Shown here: positions 54,165 through 62,001 of the stretch, in pieces
Layout: each line of letters starts with the position of its first letter
How positions within the stretch are numbered: the stretch's first letter is position 1
Assembly (NCBI RefSeq): GCF_026191475.2
Contig: NZ_JAOSLC020000003.1
Coordinates: forward strand, 1,643,001-1,707,000
Direction of reading: 5' to 3'
Source of the DNA: Polaribacter ponticola
GTDB lineage: Bacteria; Bacteroidota; Bacteroidia; Flavobacteriales; Flavobacteriaceae
DNA length: 64,000 nt
Notes under the pieces: generated by a model
What the model was told of the DNA's origin: nothing
The model's database searches: none
The model's input: only the letters and a program-made list of their open reading frames with translations
Made by a program: the position numbers and the translations under genes

Positions 54165-55886
54165 ATGATTAAAAAATCTATTTTATTCTTCTTTTGCCTA
54201 ATTATTATTTCTTCTTGTAAAGAACAAAAGACTTTAACTCAGTCTGATTATTCAGATGTAATAAACAAAGAATTTACAGGAGATTTAGCATATAATACTA
54301 CTTCTTTTGTAGAAAAATATTGGAGAGTTGTAGGTAATACTGGTTTTAATAAAAGTATTTATAAAATAGAGTCAGAACTTGTAAAAGCTGGTTATGTTTT
54401 AGAAGATAATGCCACACAAGAAGATATTTTAACCTACAGAATTGAAAAAAGACCTCTAAGAAAACCAACTTGGGAATCTGTTAATGCTTCAATTTTTATT
54501 GATGGAGAAAAAGAAGTTTTGTTACAACATGCAACCAACAGAAATATGATTGCATTAAATTCTTACAGCACTCCAAAAGAAGGTATTTCTGCTGAAGTAG
54601 TTTACATAAAAGACTTTAAAAATATTTCGAAGCTAGATTTAAAAGGAAAAATTGTTTTTGCAGAAACAAGTCCTTATAGAATTTACAAAGCTGCTATTGT
54701 TGATGGTAAAGCAGTAGGAATTATGACCTACAACAATCCCAAATATTTACAACCAGAGAAAAATGTAACATCAATTCAGTTTAGATCAATTCCATTAGAT
54801 ACAATAAACAAACCTTGGGCAATTGCTATGTCTTATGAAGCTAAAGAAAGATTAAAAAAATCTTTAGAAAAAGGAAAAACTACCTTAAATGTAAAGATTG
54901 AAACGAATATTTATCCTTCTGAAGAACTAACAATTGTTGCCGATATTAAAGGAAACGAGAAACCAAAAGAACGTTTAGTTTTTAGTGCACATATACAAGA
55001 ACCTGGTGCAAATGATAATGCAACTGGTGTAGGTGTTGCACTTGAAATGGCTTCTTTAACGGCTAATTTTATCAAACAAAAACAATATCAACCCAAAAGA
55101 ACTTTAACCTTTTTATGGGGAGATGAAATTGTATCTACAAGAAGATATGTGCAAGAAGATTCTATAAGAGCCAAAGATATTAAATGGGGAATTTCTTTAG
55201 ATATGGTTGGTGAAAACACAGAAAAAACTGGCGGAACTTTCTTGATTGAGAAAATGCCAGATCCAAGTGCTATTTGGACTCGAGGTAACGATAAACACAC
55301 AGAATGGGGAGGTTCTAAAATGCGCTTTGACCAAATGAAACCTCATTATTTAAATGATTTTTTAATTGATAAATTTAAAGCACAAGGCAAAAGAGTCGAT
55401 TGGGTTGTAGCTACAAATCCGTTTGAAGGCGGAAGCGATCATGTTCCGTTTTTAAGAGCAAATATACCAAGTGTTTTATTTTGGCATTTTACAGATCAGT
55501 TTTATCATACAGATAATGATAGAATTGATAAAGTTTCTAAAACCACCTTAAAAAACGTAGGAACAACTGCTTTAATTGCTGCTTATACACTTTTAAATGC
55601 AGATGAAATAACTGCAAAAACTATTTTATCTGATTTAGAAAAAGCGGCAGTTAATCGCTTAAATGAAGAATTAAAACAAAGTAAATTGGCAATTAATAAA
55701 GGAGGTTCTTTAGCAACTCAATTAGAAATTATTTCTGCTTGGAAAGATTGGTATCAAAAATCTTTTAGTACAACTTTAGATATGGTTTCTGATGAAAAAA
55801 TTATCAATATAGAAATCGAAAAATCGCAAAAACTGATAGATTCAATTTCAAATGAAATTGAAGAAAAATTAAAGCAGAAGTTTTAA
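54165..55886 (+). CDS. M28 family metallopeptidase, lipoprotein
   Basis: 573 residues. Lipobox IIISSCKEQ at the end of the signal peptide, so it is probably anchored in the outer membrane. A PA-like insertion is likely at about 130-220. M28 motifs: FSAHIQEPGANDNATGVGVALEM (H and D ligands), WGDEIVSTRRYV (E), ISLDMVGEN (D), and GGSDHVPFLRANIPSVLFWHFTDQFYHTDND (H). Release of amino acids or short peptides from the N-terminus is the family activity. The first metal motif lacks the usual H-x-D spacing (H-I-Q), so I would verify it. It lies between the two paralogous HTH regulators and overlaps the second one's end by 18 bases on the opposite strand. Confidence 0.85.
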   Translation: MIKKSILFFFCLIIISSCKEQKTLTQSDYSDVINKEFTGDLAYNTTSFVEKYWRVVGNTGFNKSIYKIESELVKAGYVLEDNATQEDILTYRIEKRPLRKPTWESVNASIFIDGEKEVLLQHATNRNMIALNSYSTPKEGISAEVVYIKDFKNISKLDLKGKIVFAETSPYRIYKAAIVDGKAVGIMTYNNPKYLQPEKNVTSIQFRSIPLDTINKPWAIAMSYEAKERLKKSLEKGKTTLNVKIETNIYPSEELTIVADIKGNEKPKERLVFSAHIQEPGANDNATGVGVALEMASLTANFIKQKQYQPKRTLTFLWGDEIVSTRRYVQEDSIRAKDIKWGISLDMVGENTEKTGGTFLIEKMPDPSAIWTRGNDKHTEWGGSKMRFDQMKPHYLNDFLIDKFKAQGKRVDWVVATNPFEGGSDHVPFLRANIPSVLFWHFTDQFYHTDNDRIDKVSKTTLKNVGTTALIAAYTLLNADEITAKTILSDLEKAAVNRLNEELKQSKLAINKGGSLATQLEIISAWKDWYQKSFSTTLDMVSDEKIINIEIEKSQKLIDSISNEIEEKLKQKF

Positions 55887-56875
55887 TATTTTATTATCTA
55901 TCTTTTGATTCATCGCATTAAAAAACTTGCTTCTTTGAAAAGAAGCTTCCCCTGATAGTTTATTAGAAAACTCTATTTGTTTTTTAACATATTCTTCTAT
56001 TTGATTCGTAGTATTTTTATCAATAACTTTAAAATACGTTAAATTGGTGTAAGGCACAAACACTTTTTTCTCAGCGTCAGATTTCATAAGCACTGTATTT
56101 AAAAGAGAAATAATATTATTATGAAATAGTTGAAAACTATTTTCATTTACTTGTCTTTTTTTATTCTGTGATTGCTCTTCTATAAACCTTAAAGAGTCTT
56201 TAAAACCTTCTGCAATTAAAGATGTTTCTTCTTTTGTAGTAAGACCAACTTCGTAAAAAAATTGAATTTGATTTAAAACATTATCAATCGTAGAATCGTT
56301 CCAAACCTCTATTAACGAAACCTTTTTATATTGATTTAAAAATGCCTCATATTTTTCTAAAATAATAGCAGATGGTTTAAATTTAGAAAAAGGAATCTTT
56401 TTTCTTCAGGGTCTTTACTTAAAGTATTTATAAATACATAAAGTCTAAAACTCTTTAATAATCCACTATCAGAATGATAAAAAGGGTAATCTTTTGCACA
56501 ATTAATTATTTGTCCGTTTTTAGAACTAAAAACTTTTCCAGCTTCAAGAGTTCCTTTTTCAAAAAATACTTTTAAAGCATTATTTGATAAAATTGGGTGT
56601 GTTTTTTCTACAATAATTCTTTCTTCGTCAAACTCATTATCATTAAAAATATCGGTTAAATTTAGATTAAAATACTTAGAAAGAAGTAAACTTTCTTTTA
56701 AAGTTAAAGAAGTTTTCCCTTTTACTCTTCTATAAGCAGCATCATAACTTATATCTAAAACATCTGCAATCTCATCTGTAAAAGAAACATTTTTTGGAAT
56801 CTTTTTTCTAATACAATTAAATAATTTTTCTTCTTCAACATTCATCTTTTCGATATTTCTACTTATAAAGTACAA
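55869..56875 (-). CDS. HTH regulator, paralogue 2, one-base shift
   Basis: The N-terminal frame (ATG 56875 region; the preferred start is MNVEEEKLFNCIRKKIPKNV at 56845) stops at 56357, but adding one base to the 6-T run 56398-56403 lets it run on as EEKKIPFSKFKPSAIILEKY to a stop at 55869, giving about 325-335 residues. The HTH is DEIADVLDISYDAAYRRVKGKT, closely like the first paralogue, and the C-terminus has FVPYTNLTYFKV and FFNAMNQKIDNKILK as in it. So both belong to one family. The only break is the single-base shift in a homopolymer, hence I treat it as full length. It is divergent from a short transcript at about 56942-57009 carrying the same TTGGGGGA block. Confidence 0.72.
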
Positions 56876-56890
56876 AAAGTACTCATTTTT

Positions 56891-56905
56891 TTGTGAAAAT
56901 CACAA
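56891..56905. promoter_or_regulatory. palindrome between HTH regulator 2 and its short transcript
   Basis: TTGTGA, AAA, TCACAA: a perfect 6-base inverted repeat, 16 bases upstream of the first possible start of HTH regulator 2 and about 44 bases upstream of the expected start of the plus-strand short transcript. A plausible operator; the partner locus has only TGTGAAA at 53819-53825. Confidence 0.4.
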
Positions 56906-56941
56906 GAAATAAACTTTATATTTCATCTATTTTTGTTGCAA

Positions 56942-57009
56942 CTGTTATAAAGGTTGGGGGACCTATTATAATTATAAAGCCTTATCAATTTGATAAGGCT
57001 TTGTTTTTT
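56942..57009 (+). ncRNA. candidate short transcript with TTGGGGGA block, locus 2
   Basis: A TATTTTTG box (56928-56935) predicts a start near 56942. The transcript would hold TTGGGGGA (56954-56961) and end in a 12-base hairpin (AAAGCCTTATCA and TGATAAGGCTTT, 56976-57002) followed by GTTTTTT. About 68 bases, no reading frame. The next plus-strand gene is 2.9 kb away and the following gene (57016) is convergent, so the terminator has no other obvious customer, although it could also end the convergent gene on the minus strand. Confidence 0.45.
56976..57009. terminator. terminator between the short transcript and the CMD-family gene
   Basis: AAAGCCTTATCA (56976-56987) and TGATAAGGCTTT (56991-57002) pair perfectly, then GTTTTTT on the plus strand. 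It lies 14 bases past the stop of the minus-strand gene and can serve both directions. Confidence 0.82.
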
Positions 57010-57015
57010 AAACTT

Positions 57016-57618
57016 TTAATACTTAGATCCATCATGCTTTCCAACTTCAAAACCATGTTTTCCTAAAAACTGATTTCCGCTATCAATTGCATCTTCTTCT
57101 AAAGTTGTTCCCATAGAATCATTCCATCTATTTAAATATCCAAAAAGAGAAATTACTCCAAGCATTTCTACTATTTCTCCTTCATCCCAATATTTATACA
57201 ATTCTTCTTTAATTTTTGCATCTACAGCATTTGGTACCATAGAAGCTGCTAAAGAAAAATCTAAAGCGGCTCTTTCTGCATTAGAAAATGAAGCGTGTGT
57301 TTTGTATTCCCAAATATTATCTAATTGTTCTTGTTCTGCTCCATAACGTTCTGCGGCTCTAATTGCGTGTGCCTGACAATATCTACAACCTGTAGCATTA
57401 CTAGAAACCCAAGCAATCATTCTTTTTAAAGCAGAAGTTACTTTACCTTCATTTGCCATTACAGCTTTATTTAAGTTGATAAATGCTTTAGAAATAGCTG
57501 GTCTTCGTTGCATGGTTAATACAGAGTTTGGGCAAAACCCTAACGTCTCATTAAAGAATTCTGCTAATTCTTTAGTTTCTAAATCGTGTTCTGCAGAAAG
57601 TGGTGTTACTAATGCCAT
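57016..57618 (-). CDS. carboxymuconolactone decarboxylase/AhpD-family protein
   Basis: 200 residues. The CMD/AhpD core holds a CxxC in SNATGCRYCQAHAIRAAERYG, the usual redox pair with the following histidine, and VMANEGKVTSALKRMIAWVSS before it. Likely an alkylhydroperoxidase-like or related thiol enzyme; substrate unknown. It starts 4 bases after the T9SS cargo gene upstream, same direction, so the two may share a transcript. Confidence 0.85.
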   Translation of the reverse strand: MALVTPLSAEHDLETKELAEFFNETLGFCPNSVLTMQRRPAISKAFINLNKAVMANEGKVTSALKRMIAWVSSNATGCRYCQAHAIRAAERYGAEQEQLDNIWEYKTHASFSNAERAALDFSLAASMVPNAVDAKIKEELYKYWDEGEIVEMLGVISLFGYLNRWNDSMGTTLEEDAIDSGNQFLGKHGFEVGKHDGSKY

Positions 57619-57622
57619 ATTT

Positions 57623-59797
57623 TTATTTTCTTATTAAACTAAAATTACCTGTTTTTTCTATTGTTAATCCATTTATATCGGTTAAAGTTACTTTAAACCA
57701 ATAGTTATTTGATGGTAATTCATTTCCCTGATAATTACCGTTCCAACCATTATTATTAGTAGTAATGGTGTAAATTAACTTTCCAAATCGATTATAAATA
57801 TAAACATTTGAAATGGTATAAAAATTCTTATCAAATCCTTCTAATTTCCACGTATCATTATCTCCATCACCATTTGGTGTAAAAAATTTTGGATAATTTA
57901 AAACCGAGAACTGATATTCTTGAGTTCCGCATCCTAATTTATCCTTAATATATAAAGTATGAACACCTGTAGAGATATTATTAAAAATTCTTTCGTTTTG
58001 ATAATTGCTGAATTTATCATCAATTGAAAACTCATAATCGCCTATACCTAAATTCGGATTTATTATTTCTATAGAGTTATTACTAGAATCATCTATAATT
58101 AAAATATCTTCCTTTGTAAATGTAGCTATTTCAGAATCTCTTACAACAATTGTTTTTTCTTCGGATTCACAACCTGCTTCTGAAACTCCAATCACAGAAT
58201 AACTGCCAGAAGAACTAACAGAAATTGAACTTAAATTTCCGCTAATAATATTACCCTCTTTTCTCCAAACATACGTATAATTATCAATAGGGTTTATCGT
58301 TTCTAATATAATAGAACCAATGTTTTTACACAAAGCATAAGTGTTTTGCATAACCTCAAATTCCGGAATTGTATCATCTACAATTGCTGTAATTTCTTCT
58401 CTAGAAATAGATTGACATTCAGAATTATTAACCTCTAAAAAATAGCTAGTTGTGGTTGTTAAAATTGGAGTTTCAAAAATAGCACCAACAAACAATGGCG
58501 TTGTACTTGTTAAAGAAGCGTACCAATAAATATCTCCTGAAGATGCTGTTGCAGATAAACTTGCAGAACCAGCGCAAATTAAATCATTATTTATACTAGT
58601 TATTGTTGGTCTTTCTAAGACAACAACTGTTACGGGAGTTCTTGTTAAAGTTGTGCAACCATCAACAGAAACAGTTGCATAATATGTTGTATTCGAATTG
58701 AGGATTGGAGTAATAAAATCATTTCCTGTAAACAATAAACTTCCTCCGGTCTGAGCATCATACCATAAAATATCTCCTTCACTTGGAGTTGCAGTAATCG
58801 TTGTAGAGCCAAATTCACAAACCACACTATCAGTAATAGATAAAATTTGAGGAACGTAAATACTGGTACTTGCAACTATGTTTAAAGGAGCATCTCCTGG
58901 TTTTCCGTATTCTACAATATATCCTTTTGGAATATATAAGTTAGTTCCACCTTCATTTGGAAGATCATTCCACGCACCAGTTATTCCAATTGATGGGTCT
59001 GTAATATGTGCGTAATCTTCGTTTCCACCAAAATCATTTGGTTCATTATTATTCCAAAAAGCAAAATTAGGTGTTGTCCCATTAACTTGTCCGTTCCAAA
59101 AAACTGTACCTGCTTCTGGCCCAGTAACCCATTTCCAAACACCTTCTGTTTCTTCATCAGAACCACCAATCCAGCCAGGACCAGAAGCTTGTTTACCTGC
59201 AAAATCTGATTCTTCTTGGCTCGTTAAAGTTGCTAAATAACCTTCTCTTCCATAATAAAGAGGTCTGTTTTCGGCTGCAATTTTTGCAGCCGTCCAACTA
59301 ATTCCTTGAGCAGGAATAAATTCATAAAAATGTTTAGTAGAAGGTAAATAGTTTTTATCTGTAACATTTAAAGAAAAAAACTTTTCTTCAGTTACATTAT
59401 TAGATGTAGTACTAAAAACAACATCTTTAACAGCGTTTTCTAAATCTGTAAGTAAGATTTCAGATCCGCTAATTGCAGAAACTAACGTTAATTTACCTGC
59501 GGATGAACTCCATTGTGTGTTAATATTGGGATGAATACCTGATAATTCTAACCGATCGAAATTAACCTGATAACCAGAAGAAATCTGAATAAAAAAAGAA
59601 TCAATTGTAGTGTCATCAGAATCTGTAATTGTAAAATCTGTAACGATTGGAATTGGACTTCCTAAACAAAACGCTTGTCTTCCTTCTGCTGTTATAGAAG
59701 GCGCACTATCTTGTGCATAAAAAAATGAACTAATCATCAAAAATACAAAAACAATAATTTTATTTTTAACCTGATGAGATTTATTCTTTTTAATCAT
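57623..59797 (-). CDS. C-type-lectin-like surface protein with T9SS type B C-terminus
   Basis: 724 residues. Signal peptide to about residue 28 (FFYAQ). A C-type-lectin-like domain spans about 160-310 (SWTAAKIAAENRPLYYGREG, GWIGGSDEETEGVWKWVTGP, FAFWNNNEPNDFGGNEDYAHI), with the N-E-P-N-D carbohydrate/calcium segment. Then two Ig-like repeats (ILWYDAQTGGSLLF... and IYWYASLTSTTPLF...) and other surface-type beta domains, and finally the gliding-motility-associated C-terminal domain (FFTPNGDGDNDTWKLEGF, YNRFGKLIYTI, GNELPSNNYWFKVTL), a type B T9SS signal. A secreted or surface adhesin-like protein by inference. Confidence 0.9.
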   Translation of the reverse strand: MIKKNKSHQVKNKIIVFVFLMISSFFYAQDSAPSITAEGRQAFCLGSPIPIVTDFTITDSDDTTIDSFFIQISSGYQVNFDRLELSGIHPNINTQWSSSAGKLTLVSAISGSEILLTDLENAVKDVVFSTTSNNVTEEKFFSLNVTDKNYLPSTKHFYEFIPAQGISWTAAKIAAENRPLYYGREGYLATLTSQEESDFAGKQASGPGWIGGSDEETEGVWKWVTGPEAGTVFWNGQVNGTTPNFAFWNNNEPNDFGGNEDYAHITDPSIGITGAWNDLPNEGGTNLYIPKGYIVEYGKPGDAPLNIVASTSIYVPQILSITDSVVCEFGSTTITATPSEGDILWYDAQTGGSLLFTGNDFITPILNSNTTYYATVSVDGCTTLTRTPVTVVVLERPTITSINNDLICAGSASLSATASSGDIYWYASLTSTTPLFVGAIFETPILTTTTSYFLEVNNSECQSISREEITAIVDDTIPEFEVMQNTYALCKNIGSIILETINPIDNYTYVWRKEGNIISGNLSSISVSSSGSYSVIGVSEAGCESEEKTIVVRDSEIATFTKEDILIIDDSSNNSIEIINPNLGIGDYEFSIDDKFSNYQNERIFNNISTGVHTLYIKDKLGCGTQEYQFSVLNYPKFFTPNGDGDNDTWKLEGFDKNFYTISNVYIYNRFGKLIYTITTNNNGWNGNYQGNELPSNNYWFKVTLTDINGLTIEKTGNFSLIRK

Positions 59798-59870
59798 TAA
59801 CTTATTTACGTTTGCTTATTTTTGTAGAGAAGCACAATTTAATACATCAATTCTTAAAAATATAAAAATA

Positions 59871-60296
59871 ATGGTTAAAAATAAAGTTACAACAGTTTGG
59901 ACAGAAAAATCTCAATTTGAAACTGATAATCCTGGAGGTTATAAATTAACAATGTTCGATAAATCTCAAGACAATGGAGATGTAGTTGGTTTTGCTCCTA
60001 AAGCATTAATGTTATCTTCTTTAGCAGGCTGTTCTGGTTTAGATGTGGTTTCTCTACTAAAAAAAATGCATGCAGAGGTAGAAGATTTTAAAATTGAAGT
60101 TACTGCAGAATTAACAGATGAGCATCCAAAATTTTATAACAAAGTAAAAGTAGATTACCATTTTTCTGATGCAGAATTACAACCTAAAAAAATTCAGAAA
60201 GCTGTAAACTTATCTGTAACTAAATACTGTGGTGTAATGGAAATGTTTAGACAATTTGCTGAAGTTACTACAGAAATTCATTTACATAATATTTAA
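59871..60296 (+). CDS. OsmC family protein
   Basis: 141 residues. Conserved cysteines are present in ALMLSSLAGCSGLDVVSLLKKM and NLSVTKYCGVMEMF, the redox-active pair used by OsmC/Ohr peroxidases. So a thiol peroxidase-type detoxification role is likely. Begins 73 bases after the divergent T9SS cargo gene start and ends 17 bases before recJ, so a shared transcript with recJ is possible. Confidence 0.9.
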   Translation: MVKNKVTTVWTEKSQFETDNPGGYKLTMFDKSQDNGDVVGFAPKALMLSSLAGCSGLDVVSLLKKMHAEVEDFKIEVTAELTDEHPKFYNKVKVDYHFSDAELQPKKIQKAVNLSVTKYCGVMEMFRQFAEVTTEIHLHNI

Positions 60297-60313
60297 TATT
60301 TTACAAAAATGCT

Positions 60314-61998
60314 ATGAGATGGACGTTAAAAACGAAACCTGAAAAAGAAAAAATAGAAAAATTAGCAAAAGAATTACAAGTAGATTATACCATTGCATCG
60401 ATACTTTGTCAAAGAAATATTGAAACTTTTGAAGCTGCTAAAAATTATTTTCGTCCTAGCTTAACAGAAATTCATAATCCTTTTTTAATGAAGGATATGG
60501 ATTTGGCAGTAGATAGAATTAATACAGCAATTACTAATAACGAAAACATTTTAGTTTTTGGTGATTATGATGTAGATGGTACAACTGCCGTTTCTTTAGT
60601 CGCTTCTTATTTAAAAACGATTCATTCAAATGTTGCCACTTATATACCAGATAGATACGCAGAAGGTTATGGCGTTTCTTATATGGGAATTGATTTTGCA
60701 CAAGACAATGATTTCTCTCTAATTATAGCGTTAGATTGCGGTATAAAAGCAATTGAAAAAGTTGCTTATGCATCAGAAAAAAATATCGATTTTATTATTT
60801 GTGATCATCATAAACCTGGTGACGAAATACCGAAAGCAGTTGCTGTTTTAAATGCAAAAAGAGAAGATTGTAAGTATCCTTTTGATGAACTTTGTGGATG
60901 TGGTGTTGGTTTTAAACTAATTCAGGCTTTAGGTGTTTCTAGAAATCAAACCATTAAAGATTTTGTACCGTATTTAGATTTGGTTGCCACAGCAATTGCT
61001 GCAGATATTGTACCTATGAATGGCGAAAATAGAGTTTTGGCATATTATGGTTTACAAGTAATTAATCAGAATCCTAGAAACGGAATTAAAGCAATTATTC
61101 ATCAAACAAAAAAAACGGAATTAACAATTACCGATGTTGTTTTTACAATTGCACCCAGAATTAATGCTGCAGGTAGAATGAAACATGGTAATTATGCTGT
61201 TGAATTGTTAACAGAAATGGATTTTGAATCTGCTGTTGAATTTGCTGCTGCCATAGAAATTTTTAATGCAGACAGAAAAGATTTAGATAAGAAAATTACA
61301 GATCAGGCATTAATTCAAATTATAGATAATAATGAAGAAAATCGTTATTCATCCGTAGTCTATCAAGAAGATTGGCACAAGGGGGTTATTGGTATTGTAG
61401 CTTCTAGATTGATAGAAAAACACTACAGACCTACTTTAGTCTTTACTAAAAGTGGAGACAAACTAGCTGCTTCTGCACGTTCTGTAAAAGGTTTTGACGT
61501 ATATAATGCATTACATGAATGTGAGGAATTTATAGAACAATTTGGAGGACATAAATATGCTGCTGGATTGACTTTATTACCAGAAAACTATGAGAATTTT
61601 AAAAAAAGTTCGAAGAAGTTGTAAAAGCAACGATTGATAAAGAATTATTGACTCCAGAAATTTCGATAGACGCAGAAATCGATTTATCAGAAATTACACC
61701 TAAGTTTTTTAGAATTATTCAGCAGATGGCACCTTTTGGACCTATGAATATGAAACCTGTTTTTAAGACGAGTTATGTTAGAGATAATGGTTATGGTAAA
61801 CAAGTTGGCGCTGATAAAACACACTTAAAACTAAATGTTTTTCAAGGTGATAATAAAAGAACCTTTAACTCCATTGGTTTTGGTTTAGGTAATAAAATGG
61901 AATTTGTACAAAACGATTTTGATATTGTGTACGCTTTAGACGAAAACGAGTGGAATGGGAATAAATCGATACAATTATTGTTGAAAGATTTAAAGTAA
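60314..61998 (+). CDS. recJ: single-stranded-DNA exonuclease RecJ, one-base shift
   Basis: The first frame covers about 436 residues with the DHH motifs: VFGDYDVDGTTAVSLVASYL, LDCGIKA, CDHHKPGDE, and the DHHA1 region (INAAGRMKHGNYAVEL, FGGHKYAAGLTLL). It stops at 61624. Adding one A to the 7-A run 61601-61607 joins it as FKKKFEEVVKATIDKELL to the last part (DLSEITPKFFRIIQQMAPFGP...), for about 561 residues, the normal RecJ length. RecJ degrades single-stranded DNA 5' to 3' in recombination and repair. The ATG at 60314 follows OsmC by 17 bases. A truly broken recJ in a free-living flavobacterium would be unusual, so I treat the shift as a sequence error. Confidence 0.85.
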
Positions 61999-62001
61999 AT
62001 C

